Below, piece after piece: positions 1-10,624 of a stretch of DNA of 64,000 bases. The stretch covers positions 99,520-163,519 of the forward strand of contig MLAK01000982.1 of the NCBI GenBank assembly GCA_001839685.1, given 5' to 3'. The stretch is from Tritrichomonas foetus. Its lineage: Eukaryota > Parabasalia > Tritrichomonadida > Tritrichomonadidae. The notes under the pieces were generated by a model. The model did no database searches, was not told the origin of the DNA, and saw only the letters and a list, made by a program, of their open reading frames with translations. How positions within the stretch are numbered: position 1 is the first letter of the stretch; each line of letters begins with the position of its first letter. The position numbers and the translations under genes are program-made.

Positions 1-3000
1 TTAAATAATTATTCCAAAATACATTTTTGTGTTCTTCGGAATAATAATCATTATTGAGAGAGTGTATTTTTTCAATAATGGGGAAAAGGTTCAGCCCTGC
101 TATTTTTCTGAAGCCAGCATATTCGGTAAAGAATGAAAAATCAATAAATGAATCTGAAAAATATTTCTTTGGGAAAAAAATATTAAAAATACCATTCTCT
201 TTGAATGTAGGTGTTTCAATAATTTCATAAAATCCAGATATGATCTTTTGAATAATATTGCGCTTATCCTTGATAGTTTTGTTTGGAATTGTCATAATTC
301 TTCGTTCAAATTCTTTCGCAACTTTAATTTTAGAATTTTCACTATCAATAAACTTGTTAGTGATTAATGAATCAAGGTAATCATGCATCAACACAGCACA
401 AGAGTCAAAATTAATCAAATGTGTGTTTATCATTGATTTTAGATTTGGTATTTTAATTAAATAATCAATTAAATATGTCACACTGTTTTCTGTTGTATAT
501 TGAGAAGCGAATCCGAAATAGAAAAATGCTTGAAATTCTTCGCGGATTGTATTATTAATATTTTCTAAGAATTGGGAATGATATGATATGAAATTGTTTT
601 CGACTAAATTTATATCAAATGAAATATTACTTCTTAAAATTAAATCCGCACATTTAATATTTGCAATTGATAAATAATCATAGAATCTCTCTTTCACCTT
701 CTCTTGGGTGAATTTATCTTCATAATACTCAATTATATTATTCAACAATTGATTAAATATGTATGTAATTTCGTTACTTGGAGTAACGTGGTGAATATGA
801 TTGACTTCATAACAGAAATTCTGAATTTGCTTCACACTAAATGAATCATTGAATTCTTTATGAATAGAAATATCTTCAATCGACAAAATTGGCCACTTCA
901 CGGTTGGTTTTGGTTTAGAAGTAGAAATATCAATTCCAAAAAAAACAATAAAACAATGAAGAATTTTATCTACATGATGATTTTGATAAGTATCAAAGAA
1001 TGTTTTTATATGTGCAAAATGCATTTCATCATATGTTGAGCAACGAATAATTACAATTAAATTTGATTTTTGATTATAAAATTCATTCATTTGAGTTTCA
1101 AGTTGTGCCAAATTTTGGATTTTCGATTCATCTTTAATTAAAACACCGACTTCATGATCATCTGGAATAAAAATGTCTTCAAATATTCTGGATTTGGTGG
1201 TAATTATGACTTTTATTCCTTTTTCCCATCTCTGAGTAATTAATATATTGAAATAATCATCTGAAAACGCATTAATAGGTTGATTATTCTGATATAACTT
1301 GTTGATACAATCGTATAAATGTTTAATGTTGAGATGAAGGACTTGAGGCTCTATTGTTTCATATTTTTGATGTTTTTCCAGTTCTTTGTCAATATTTTGT
1401 TTGATTTGTTCAATGGATTTGTCTGTTGAACATTCAGGGAATCTTATTTTAAGATAATAAGGAGCAATGATATCCCAATCTAAATAAATAGTTTCAGTAC
1501 GATCAAGGAAAGGCAAAGAGAATGGATTTTCTTTGTCTGCTAGCGATTCGATATTTGCAATCATTACAATGAAGAAACTTGTGTCTTCCATCCGAAATTG
1601 AGATGAGAATCCAGATCCAAGTGTAACTAATCGTGTATTTTTATCTGAATTTGATGTTCCTGTATTTAATAAATCCAAAATTGCATCAATAACAGGATGA
1701 TTTCCAACTAATAAAAGTCTTTGATTTTTATCTTTATCAGAAATGCTCTGAATTATATTCATGAGAGCGGCATGAGAAATATTTTCTGGGCTTTCTTTGA
1801 AATCTTCTGCGAAAAACTTATGAAACTTTAATTGAGATTCGGTCTTTGTTTCTTGCTTAAAAATGCAGTCAAAATCATCGAAAAATTCTAAAGCATCAAA
1901 ATTTTTTGTGAATATACTAAGTGATTTTGTAGCTGTTGAACTTTTTATTCTATCAAGGAAACAATACATGTTATCCACTGTGACATTTTTGTCCAATGTA
2001 GCCTTCATATTTTTAAGCATATCAATTGCACATTGTGGTAAATTTTTATATTGATTGCAATCGCCTTGTTCAAATAACCTTCTTGCATTAAAAAGTTCTC
2101 TGGAAATGTTGTAAATTGAATCCTTATTAAAGCTCAATATTTCTCTTGTTAAAAGATTTCTCATTGTGTAAATTGATCTCAAGGCAATTGTTTTTGGTTG
2201 GCAAACAGGCCATAAATTTTGAAATACTAGTTTTATTTTATCATTTTGAATGACATTGGAAATTAATCTTTTTTCAATGAAATCAAAATCTTTTTTATTT
2301 TCTTTAAGGCTATATTTTTCTAAATCGTTTGAAAACACCGAAATAATGTTTTCTTGGGTTGGTAATTCAGTGAAAACTAGAACACCACGATTCATATTTG
2401 CAAAGTCCATAGCATAATTAGAAACACCAATAGTTGCGATTTTATTAGTATATCCTGTATGATTTAATTCAATTCCATTATCTAAAATACTATGAAGGAA
2501 TTTCAATGGACGTGATGGATTAATATTAGCATTTCCCATTTCATCGATGAACACTAAACTATAATATTCAGTATTTGTATCGGATTTTCTTTTCATTTCT
2601 AAATAAGCAGCATCATAATATTGTGATTTAATTCCATCTGGTGAAGATGTACGAGATGATAGATAAGTGAATATCTCAAGTCGATCACGATATTTATTTT
2701 TCAAGAGTTCAATTGCAAATGATTTTGATGTTCCTGGCATACCTATCACAAAACATGGTAGTTTACATTTAAGACACAGATCCATAACAAATAAGTGAAT
2801 AAATGTTGAGCTAAATTTCCAGATTTTATCATCACATAAGTAACTCCAATTGTAAATATATACAAATTTCATAAAATCTTCTTTAATAACATTAGTTTGA
2901 ACTCCTTTTTTATATTTTGTAATACCACAGATTTTTTCAAGTAAAAGCGTCCTGATTTCAATTTTGACTAAATTATTTTTTTCGTCAATTTTGATTAATT

Positions 3001-6000
3001 CGTCATTTTTATGTATTTGTTGTAATTTTATGAAATTTTTTACAAAAATCTTTTTCATCGAATCCTTCTTAATGGGGATTTCTTGATATTGAGCCAAACG
3101 AAGAACAAATACTACAATAACAGAAAGACATGGAATGAATTTTTTGAAATCCCATTTTATCTGATAAGAGTCGTCGTTATAAACGAGTTTATATAAATAT
3201 ATATAAATGATCATCAAACGCTCAATATCTCTATATGAAATTACGGCATGTTCGTTCATCAGTTGTCGAACAAATAGGATGCATTCATCAACAAGTTTTG
3301 ATAACTCTTCGAAATCTGTTGTATTATTGACTTGATTTTTCATTACATCATGAATAATTGAATGCATTGCTTCTCGCTCTTCGTTTGGATAAAATATTTC
3401 TTCATTTTCAGTAATTGCAATTGGATCAAAATTAATAATGATATCTTTAGTCGATTCTTGAGGTTTATGAACATGATACATGTACTTAGATATCTTTTCT
3501 GGTTTATTGATATCAGAACATTTAAATAATGTACAATTTTGTCTTTCATCACGAATGATTTGTGGCATTCCAATTTTTGACAATCGATAAGAAATCGGAT
3601 TTATTTCCTGCCACGGATTTAATGCACCGATAAAAACAATTCGTGGTCGATGATTTTTATTGATCTTATTTAAAAATAAGTGCTCTATGTATGATGATGC
3701 TGGTGATGTATTCATTTCATCAAAAAGTACAAGGTGTGGTCGTTGGCTCTGAGAAACTTGTTGTAAATGCAATTGGATATCCTGATAGGTTATCCCACCA
3801 TGGCAATTGAGAGTTTTCCCAATATCAAATTTTAATTGGTAAAATTCGTCGTTATATGGAATCTTGAAGTATTCATAAATAAGCATTAAAGTTGAAGTTT
3901 TACCGCAACCAGTATTACCACCCAAAATGGTTGACTGGTATAAATAAGATCTCAGAAGAATTGTTGACAATCTATATAATGTTGCCCATGTAATTTGAGT
4001 TTTTGCAATAAATGATGCTGGATTCGCATTTTCGAATATACGAATTTGCTCTTCATAAAATGTGGTTGTCGAAAAGAAGCGCTTAGGAAATAACTTTAAA
4101 TCAGATTTATCATGAAAATTATGAATAAATACTAATTGGATAATATTATTTAGTTGAGTGCCAAATTGTTCAAATTCGCTATTATCTCGAGTTGTGTAAA
4201 AAGTGAACTTTTTATGAGGTAAATCACAGAAAAGATTATCAATTACAAGAAAAGTAAAGCCATAAAAGTTTTTAGGCAGAATTCTATAAGTGTATAAAGC
4301 AGATAATGATAGTAGCTTGAAGAAAACATGAAATATTTGATGAACTGTATTGGAACTCAATTGATTTAGAGATGATAATGATGAATTATACCTCATTAAT
4401 TGTTGTAAAAATAAGGTAGAATATTTATTTAAATATTTCTTGATCATTCCAACAACACGAAAATGAATTTCTGGAATTTCTTGATCTGGAAAAGCCTTTG
4501 CATAAAAGGTACAAATAAATTCTTTCAAATCTTTCACATCATAGTTTTTAATTCCAATAATATAAGGAGCATTGGCATTTTTATCGAATTCTTGGAATCC
4601 TAATGCTTCGTTTGTAGTTATACTTTTCTTTTTAGTAGTAATAATATTATTTTTCACTGTTTTAATGTCTTCGGCTTGGTAATTAGAGATGGAAAGTGGA
4701 AAACTATTGTAATTTGTAAAATCATCGTGTTTGTTAAAAAATGAAGGAATTTCAAAAATAATTACATCTTTCAAATGTCCATCTCTTTGATGATTAGTAA
4801 AATTCAATGGTACACCTGAAGGTATCAAAGCATAACCATAATAAAAAATTTGATAAAAAAGAGTCCAAAATAAAATTCCTTTTTCCATCATATGATCTGA
4901 AAATTGTAAATGAAATATCCTTGGTTGAGAAGAGAGTGAAAGAATTTCTCTTGGAATTTCTTGATTATCAAGACTAATAAAAAAGCTTTTATAATACTTG
5001 TTTTGGTATTTCTTTTGAATATATTGAGTTTTCCCACAACCTGGTTGAGAAGATTTTACTAGTTCGATAAAAAATGGTACTCCTGAATGAAATGTTGCTG
5101 AAAAACCCATTTCTCTTAAAATTGTAACTTCATCAATGTCAAATTCACTTTTTTTATCATCGAAATAAGTCATATAATTTTCATGATACTGAGGCAAAAA
5201 CTGTTGTGATGATGTAATTATCATGATTTTTTGTTTTGATAAATCAGGAACTGCAATCATTCGAGAATTAATTGTTTCTTGTAATATTAACTGATTAGTA
5301 ATTGTCAAAAATTCTGGATTAATGATAAAAAGATAAGGAATATTGAATTCTTTCAATTTATTTTGACTTGCATCAGAGATAAAATCTTCAATGTTAGTAG
5401 TTTCAAGACAATGAACGACTTCAAAAAAATAATGATCTCGTCCTCCGCAAAGCTTGGAATAAATAAATTTAAATATATGATTTGATTCAATTGGTTTGTT
5501 CACTTGAATAAGATGAATATTGTGATAAAGGAAATTTGATTCAATGGCTTCGACCTTTTTTTCAATGCTTTGATAAAAAGATTCAATCTCGTTTTGTTTC
5601 TGTAAGAATTCATAATATTGAAACCTTTTATAATTCCATTCTTCATACCCCAATGTTTTATGTTTAATTGAATCATAAATTGAATGAAAAAGCAAACAAG
5701 CACACAAAACGGGGTCATCAAATTGGAAATTTTTTGGAAATGCTTTTTTCTTAATGACTTCAAAATCCGCAGTCTCAAATTGACGTGCAAACATTTTTCT
5801 TAAAAGTAAAAAAAAATCTGTATCAGCCTTGTCTGTTTTTTTAAATTGTTCACTTTGAATTAAGTGGCCAAAATGCAAAAGATTTTCTGTTGTCAAGAAT
5901 GGTGGATAATCGGGTGCTCCATCTTTAAGTAAGTTAAAACTATTCCATTTCGATTGAAAAATTTCAATCATCTGAATAATATTAGCTTCATCTTTTTCTG

Positions 6001-6370
6001 ATAAATCAATAAATTTCTTATTTTTAATAACAATTTTTTTCCCGAATTTGAAGAGGGCAATAATATTATTTTGAATATCATTTGCTTTTTTAAAGCATTT
6101 TTGATAATGCAAATATTTTTTTTTGACTTCCTCTTTTAATTCATTATTACTGCCAAATAAAAGATTGATTGATAAATCCAAAGATTTTAATTCATCAAAT
6201 GAAATTGTACGTTGATAGTAATCGGTTGAATTTACATAAGATGGCGAATCGTCTGAGATCATAATCGAAACTGATATTTCGCTTCGAGTAATACGAACTA
6301 TTCCTTTCTCGAATATCTGATTGATACGGATTTCTATGGAGTTTGCACTATCTTTGTGCTTGTCTGTCAT
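1..6370 (-). CDS. RNF213/mysterin-like giant AAA+ protein (3' end outside window)
   Basis: I translated the minus strand from the ATG at 6370-6368 to the left edge and met no stop, giving about 2,123 residues, so this is the N-terminal part of a giant gene. An in-frame stop lies at 6388-6386, just upstream of this ATG. Three P-loops are visible: SSQPGCGKTQ near residue 440, GGNTGCGKTS near 818, and GMPGTSKSFA near 1210. The second is followed by Walker B VLFDEMNTSP near 880, and the third by LVFIDEMGNANINPSRPLKF near 1272. The pairing of a GxTGCGKT module with a GxPGxSKS module, and the DE-plus-PLKxLH context, are typical of the two active AAA units of RNF213, a dynein-like ATPase and E3 ligase. 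The ligase part would lie beyond the window, so ligase activity is not shown here. No RING is seen in this segment. Confidence 0.8.
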   Translation of the reverse strand, partial: MTDKHKDSANSIEIRINQIFEKGIVRITRSEISVSIMISDDSPSYVNSTDYYQRTISFDELKSLDLSINLLFGSNNELKEEVKKKYLHYQKCFKKANDIQNNIIALFKFGKKIVIKNKKFIDLSEKDEANIIQMIEIFQSKWNSFNLLKDGAPDYPPFLTTENLLHFGHLIQSEQFKKTDKADTDFFLLLRKMFARQFETADFEVIKKKAFPKNFQFDDPVLCACLLFHSIYDSIKHKTLGYEEWNYKRFQYYEFLQKQNEIESFYQSIEKKVEAIESNFLYHNIHLIQVNKPIESNHIFKFIYSKLCGGRDHYFFEVVHCLETTNIEDFISDASQNKLKEFNIPYLFIINPEFLTITNQLILQETINSRMIAVPDLSKQKIMIITSSQQFLPQYHENYMTYFDDKKSEFDIDEVTILREMGFSATFHSGVPFFIELVKSSQPGCGKTQYIQKKYQNKYYKSFFISLDNQEIPREILSLSSQPRIFHLQFSDHMMEKGILFWTLFYQIFYYGYALIPSGVPLNFTNHQRDGHLKDVIIFEIPSFFNKHDDFTNYNSFPLSISNYQAEDIKTVKNNIITTKKKSITTNEALGFQEFDKNANAPYIIGIKNYDVKDLKEFICTFYAKAFPDQEIPEIHFRVVGMIKKYLNKYSTLFLQQLMRYNSSLSSLNQLSSNTVHQIFHVFFKLLSLSALYTYRILPKNFYGFTFLVIDNLFCDLPHKKFTFYTTRDNSEFEQFGTQLNNIIQLVFIHNFHDKSDLKLFPKRFFSTTTFYEEQIRIFENANPASFIAKTQITWATLYRLSTILLRSYLYQSTILGGNTGCGKTSTLMLIYEYFKIPYNDEFYQLKFDIGKTLNCHGGITYQDIQLHLQQVSQSQRPHLVLFDEMNTSPASSYIEHLFLNKINKNHRPRIVFIGALNPWQEINPISYRLSKIGMPQIIRDERQNCTLFKCSDINKPEKISKYMYHVHKPQESTKDIIINFDPIAITENEEIFYPNEEREAMHSIIHDVMKNQVNNTTDFEELSKLVDECILFVRQLMNEHAVISYRDIERLMIIYIYLYKLVYNDDSYQIKWDFKKFIPCLSVIVVFVLRLAQYQEIPIKKDSMKKIFVKNFIKLQQIHKNDELIKIDEKNNLVKIEIRTLLLEKICGITKYKKGVQTNVIKEDFMKFVYIYNWSYLCDDKIWKFSSTFIHLFVMDLCLKCKLPCFVIGMPGTSKSFAIELLKNKYRDRLEIFTYLSSRTSSPDGIKSQYYDAAYLEMKRKSDTNTEYYSLVFIDEMGNANINPSRPLKFLHSILDNGIELNHTGYTNKIATIGVSNYAMDFANMNRGVLVFTELPTQENIISVFSNDLEKYSLKENKKDFDFIEKRLISNVIQNDKIKLVFQNLWPVCQPKTIALRSIYTMRNLLTREILSFNKDSIYNISRELFNARRLFEQGDCNQYKNLPQCAIDMLKNMKATLDKNVTVDNMYCFLDRIKSSTATKSLSIFTKNFDALEFFDDFDCIFKQETKTESQLKFHKFFAEDFKESPENISHAALMNIIQSISDKDKNQRLLLVGNHPVIDAILDLLNTGTSNSDKNTRLVTLGSGFSSQFRMEDTSFFIVMIANIESLADKENPFSLPFLDRTETIYLDWDIIAPYYLKIRFPECSTDKSIEQIKQNIDKELEKHQKYETIEPQVLHLNIKHLYDCINKLYQNNQPINAFSDDYFNILITQRWEKGIKVIITTKSRIFEDIFIPDDHEVGVLIKDESKIQNLAQLETQMNEFYNQKSNLIVIIRCSTYDEMHFAHIKTFFDTYQNHHVDKILHCFIVFFGIDISTSKPKPTVKWPILSIEDISIHKEFNDSFSVKQIQNFCYEVNHIHHVTPSNEITYIFNQLLNNIIEYYEDKFTQEKVKERFYDYLSIANIKCADLILRSNISFDINLVENNFISYHSQFLENINNTIREEFQAFFYFGFASQYTTENSVTYLIDYLIKIPNLKSMINTHLINFDSCAVLMHDYLDSLITNKFIDSENSKIKVAKEFERRIMTIPNKTIKDKRNIIQKIISGFYEIIETPTFKENGIFNIFFPKKYFSDSFIDFSFFTEYAGFRKIAGLNLFPIIEKIHSLNNDYYSEEHKNVFWNNYL

Positions 6371-6752
6371 CAAATAATGCAAGAATTAATTTGTTGAAAG
6401 ATTTTGCCATATATTAACATCGCCAATTTGATGGTGAAATTTTGTATACATTCAAAAAAAAAATGACATGAACAAGTATAAATTGAAAAGTAACAATCAA
6501 GAATTTACCTGGGAATGCAGACAGAAGCTAATTTGACAAATTTCATTAATAAAGCCTAAAACAGAAGAAGGAAAATATGATTAATAATCTAATTTTAATC
6601 GTAAATACTAATAACACAAAAATAATATCTATATCAAATAAAAGTTGCTCCTTTCGTAATTGCTTCGAAATATTGTTCTTCTTTCTTCATTAAAATTTGC
6701 ATTTCCTGTTAAATTATCCACCATCCGAGGTGTTTAAAAGAAATGAATAATA
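6371..6752. other. intergenic, nothing recognised
   Basis: AT-rich spacer between the start of the RNF213-like gene and the end of the phosphatase gene. Both genes are on the minus strand, so it should hold the promoter of the former and the 3' end of the latter. I see no reading frame, repeat or RNA gene in it. Confidence 0.6.
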
Positions 6753-7703
6753 TTAAAATGTAAACATTGGCGCATTTGGTCGAAGAAGTAATCTTCTACG
6801 CTCAACAGGAGGTGGCTCAACAAAATCAAACGTACATTTGAGATCAAAGTCAACTTTTAACATTCCGCCACGATTTCCAAATTCTTCACAATAGTCAGGA
6901 GCAGAAAAAATTGTGAGACAATTCTTACACGGCATGAAAGGAAATGTAAATCCCGGATCCACTACTTGATGTGCACGAACAACCATGTCAAAATTATTTG
7001 TTTTGTTAAAAAGATCAACAACATCTGGGCCAAAAGTGAAGGAAGTTCCTCTTTCACTTTCTCGGAAACCTTCATGCATGAATGATGGATCAGACCACAA
7101 AAGATCTGTCACCAGTCCTGATTCGGGAACTCTAAGCGGTCTTTTGATTTCAGAAATTTGTGATAAATCTGACAAGTACGGGGAAAGACCGCCATGAACA
7201 CAAAAAATTCTTCCACCAACAACTGCAGCAAGTGGAAGATATGTGAAAACTTCGTTGAACTTCAACCATAGGTTCTGATTATATCTAGATGCACATTCAG
7301 TAAAGAAACCATATAAACGTGAAATTTCTGGCGTTTCATGATTTCCCCTTAAAAGCCAAATCGAGTCCGGATAGCGTACTTTCAATGCAATTAGCAAAGA
7401 AAATGTTTCTACACTATAACGGCCTCTATCTACATAATCGCCAAGAAACAAATATTTTGTTTTAGGCGGATGTTCCCCAATCAACAGAAATTGGAGTAGG
7501 TCATAAAATTGACCATGTAGATCACCTATTATGGTAATTGGTGCTTTTAAATTAAGTAAAATGCTATCTTTTTCTAACGTTTTTGAAGCTTCGTCACAAA
7601 GCCACATCAATTCGTCGACATCAAGACGTACAGGAGATTTGGTTGTATCGTTCTGCGCTTGATATAGTTTCCTAATTATTTTATCTAATCTCTGTTCATT
7701 CAT
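6753..7703 (-). CDS. PP1-type serine/threonine protein phosphatase catalytic subunit
   Basis: This is a 316-residue metallophosphoesterase of the PPP family, close to the usual size of PP1. All the metal and phosphate residues expected for the family are visible: GDLHG at 60-64 (D61, H63), GDYVDRG at 88-94 (D89), LRGNHE around 118-123 (N121), VHGGLSP and RAHQVV. The segment after SAPDYCEEFGN and the RAHQVV spelling favour PP1 over PP2A or calcineurin. It dephosphorylates Ser/Thr in target proteins, normally steered by regulatory subunits. It is somewhat divergent, for example GNHETPEIS where PP1 usually reads GNHECASIN, so it may be a lineage-specific paralogue. It starts 223 bases from the divergent coiled-coil gene. 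The ATG at 7703 is the only plausible start. Confidence 0.93.
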   Translation of the reverse strand: MNEQRLDKIIRKLYQAQNDTTKSPVRLDVDELMWLCDEASKTLEKDSILLNLKAPITIIGDLHGQFYDLLQFLLIGEHPPKTKYLFLGDYVDRGRYSVETFSLLIALKVRYPDSIWLLRGNHETPEISRLYGFFTECASRYNQNLWLKFNEVFTYLPLAAVVGGRIFCVHGGLSPYLSDLSQISEIKRPLRVPESGLVTDLLWSDPSFMHEGFRESERGTSFTFGPDVVDLFNKTNNFDMVVRAHQVVDPGFTFPFMPCKNCLTIFSAPDYCEEFGNRGGMLKVDFDLKCTFDFVEPPPVERRRLLLRPNAPMFTF

Positions 7704-7926
7704 TTAAACCAATTTCGTTATTTATTAATTTTCCAGGAATTTTCATTGAATATGTTTTGTAAAGTACTAAAAATATATTAATTCATTTCAGAAAAATAAT
7801 TAGAAATTGAATTCAAATCTCCATATTTTCTATATTCATTGAAAAAATAATTTGGGATTTCGGGGTGGGGGTTAGTAAATCACCATTAAGGTGAAATTAA
7901 TTTCAAACTCATTCGAATTCCCAAAA

Positions 7927-10587
7927 ATGGAAGAATTGTCTGTTTCTCAGTTGAATGAACAATTCTCGCTTTTTATTCAATACCTCGACAAACAAAAAGC
8001 CGAAATTCGCGCCATGCTTGATTTTCAAATGGGAACCTCTTCCTCATTTTCGAATTTGGTTCAATCTTTCAAAAGCAAGATTGTTCCTGTAATTGAATCG
8101 TTGTCAAGTGATTATCTGCAAATGTATCAACAATACACGAAAGTTTCTTGTCAAAACGAAAGTGAAATCAGGAAATCGATTTTATACGAAAATGCATATT
8201 CGGAAATTTCTTCATACCTCGCACAAATTCAAACGAATTATAACCAACTTTGGTCAACAACAGCAGCATTTGCGTCGCTTTTATTACAGAGTGATAAAGA
8301 AAATACAACACTTCGATATCAATTAAGTGAAACAATTGAGCGATCAAGAAAAATGAAATATGAAATTGAAAATCTTCAAAATTTACTTTTGACTGCCAGA
8401 AAAAGAGAAAAGTGGCTTCATGATGAGCTTCAAGATCTTTTAACGGCCCCAAACATGCTTGTAAATGCACAAAATGCTTTGGAAAATATGACAAATTCAC
8501 TTCATAATGAAAGAGAAGAAAAAATAAAAAGTTGTGAAAAAGAAATAACCGAACTTAAATCATCAATTCAAAAATTAATGGAGGAAACAGAAATTCAAAA
8601 TGAATCACATCAAAAAGAGATTGAAGAGTATAAAAATCAAATTGAAAAATTAAATCAAGATAATGAAAATGAAAAAAATGAGAAAACTAAACTAGAAGAA
8701 CATATTTTAGAAAAAGATGAAAGAATAAATTCACTCATGTTAGAGGCACGTCAAAAAGATATTTTAGAATCTGCAATTAACAATTTCTGTAATAAATTTT
8801 CATTTATTACTTTCAATGGAGTTTCATTTGATTATCAGGCGAGTGACATCACCCAACAAAGTGTTTTGGAGACTACACTAGAGAACGTTCGAAAAGAAAG
8901 AAAAGATTTAACTATTCAAGTAAATGAGCTCAAGAAGAAAATTGAAACAATGAGTTCAAGCTTTGAAAATGATATTCGAAACTGTAAAACAACATCTCGC
9001 TATGAAGTTGATGCGCTTTCTTTTGAATTACAGCAATCTTTAACGTTAAGAGATGAGCTTATTTCTGAATCTAGAAGATTGAAACTACAAATAACTCAAA
9101 AAGAAAATGAATACCAACGAAGTGAAGAAAAATTGAAGAAATTAAATGAGCAAAATCAAGAATTGAGATCCAAATACTTGGAACTTAAAAATAGAGAGAA
9201 TAAATCACTTGAACGCTATGAAGCTAATCTTGAACAACTTACTGGAATTGGATCAAGCTCGATTTCTATTCCACCAATCACTTTAACGTCTACTGAAATT
9301 GCAGATTCAGTCATTCGTGAAGCAAATGAAACTCTCCAAAAGAAAAACAGTGATTTGGAAATCGAAAAGCATGAACTCGTTTTAACAATTAAGGATTTAC
9401 AAACTGAAATTGAAATTCATAAGAATCAGAATAAATACTTAAATTCAAAATTAACCGAAGCTCAGGATGCTGTTGTTGGTAAAGAAAAGAAAGCTGATGA
9501 ATGGAAAAACAGACATGATACATTATTGCAAAATGTAAAATCCATTAATCCAATTGATGTTACAAAAATTAGTGAACTAGAAAATAATATTAAAGAATAT
9601 AAAGATAAAAATAATCAATTATGTGAACGAATTCAAGAATTAAACAATAAATACGAGCATGCAATAAATGAACATGATATTCAAAATTCTCAGCAATCAT
9701 ATGAAATTCGACAGCATAAAGATAAATTGGAAATGGCTGAAAAAGAGCTGGAATCGATCAAATTAGAATTAGAAAAAATCAATCAAGAACTGGATGAAAA
9801 AAATAAGCAAATTGAACTTCTTGAAGAGAAAAATCAAAAAATTGAAATCCTTGAAGAAAAGAATCAACAACTGAAAAGGTGCTTCTCTAATTACAAACTT
9901 AAAACACAAGAAGAACACGAAAAAGAAATTAATGGTCTTAATAAAGAAATTGATTATCTTAGACAAGAAAATAAAGAAATTAAACAAAATATTGAAATGC
10001 CTCAAGAACTCCAAATTGAAGAACCAAAACATGTACCGCCGCCAGAAGTTGAAGAGCCAAACATGAATGAAACAAGAGATGATGATGAAGAAAATGAAAA
10101 TAAGCATGAAGAAAAAGAAGATAACCAAAATATTGAAAGTCAAGAAAATATTAAATTTATTGAAGAAGGCAATGAGCAAAATGAAGAAAACCATGATGAA
10201 ATTAATGAGCCAAATGAAGAAGTAAATTCCATTAAAATCGAACCAATAAATGAAACATCTCTCAAAGAAGCAAATAAAGAAACAAAAGAAATTACAATTG
10301 AACCAATTAAAGATACAGCTAAAGATTCGAATAAAGATACAGTGAAAGAACCAACAAGGGAGGCAAGTCGAGATAATAATAAGTCACATAGAGAAGATAG
10401 TGTGAATGTGTTTGATTATATTCCATCACGTCCACAAACACCTTCACAACCAATAAAGCCTGACAAGTCAAGTGAAAAAAGCCATCATCCACCTCCAAAG
10501 CAAGAAAAAAAAAAAGCCTCCGCCAAAACAAAGCAACCAAAAACCGAAAAGCGGAGGTGGTACTGGAAGTGGGAACCAGGGAAATAG
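7927..10587 (+). CDS. long coiled-coil protein, probable C-terminal frameshift
   Basis: I choose the ATG at 7927 (MEELSVSQLN); the frame is open from a GTG at 7891, but GTG is not expected as a start in this nucleus. As read, the protein has 886 residues. Residues about 130-680 are almost continuous heptad-rich Glu/Lys/Gln/Asn coiled coil. The following section is very acidic, then Pro/Lys-rich. No enzymatic domain is recognised; a structural or tethering role is inference only. The last residues as read (ending in KRRWYWKWEPGK) look unnatural. Past the 11-A run at 10505-10515, the next frame instead repeats the PPPKQ motif and continues through a Gly-rich and basic tail to a TGA at 10622-10624. 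An initiator-like TCATT lies about 16 bases before the ATG. Confidence 0.85.
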   Translation: MEELSVSQLNEQFSLFIQYLDKQKAEIRAMLDFQMGTSSSFSNLVQSFKSKIVPVIESLSSDYLQMYQQYTKVSCQNESEIRKSILYENAYSEISSYLAQIQTNYNQLWSTTAAFASLLLQSDKENTTLRYQLSETIERSRKMKYEIENLQNLLLTARKREKWLHDELQDLLTAPNMLVNAQNALENMTNSLHNEREEKIKSCEKEITELKSSIQKLMEETEIQNESHQKEIEEYKNQIEKLNQDNENEKNEKTKLEEHILEKDERINSLMLEARQKDILESAINNFCNKFSFITFNGVSFDYQASDITQQSVLETTLENVRKERKDLTIQVNELKKKIETMSSSFENDIRNCKTTSRYEVDALSFELQQSLTLRDELISESRRLKLQITQKENEYQRSEEKLKKLNEQNQELRSKYLELKNRENKSLERYEANLEQLTGIGSSSISIPPITLTSTEIADSVIREANETLQKKNSDLEIEKHELVLTIKDLQTEIEIHKNQNKYLNSKLTEAQDAVVGKEKKADEWKNRHDTLLQNVKSINPIDVTKISELENNIKEYKDKNNQLCERIQELNNKYEHAINEHDIQNSQQSYEIRQHKDKLEMAEKELESIKLELEKINQELDEKNKQIELLEEKNQKIEILEEKNQQLKRCFSNYKLKTQEEHEKEINGLNKEIDYLRQENKEIKQNIEMPQELQIEEPKHVPPPEVEEPNMNETRDDDEENENKHEEKEDNQNIESQENIKFIEEGNEQNEENHDEINEPNEEVNSIKIEPINETSLKEANKETKEITIEPIKDTAKDSNKDTVKEPTREASRDNNKSHREDSVNVFDYIPSRPQTPSQPIKPDKSSEKSHHPPPKQEKKKASAKTKQPKTEKRRWYWKWEPGK
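10505..10515 (+). repeat. 11-A homopolymer, likely frameshift point
   Basis: Eleven consecutive A bases inside the coiled-coil gene. Removing one A would move the reading frame to one that encodes a PPPKQ-containing, Gly-rich, basic tail ending at 10624. It could be an assembly error, a real mutation or a slippery site. Confidence 0.7.
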
Positions 10588-10624
10588 AAGATATCCAAAG
10601 AGACAAGCTCCAAAAAGGAAGTGA

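Noticed and set aside
7891..7926. GTG start adding 12 residues to the coiled-coil protein
   Set aside because: Nuclear genes are expected to start at ATG, and the first in-frame ATG is 7927.
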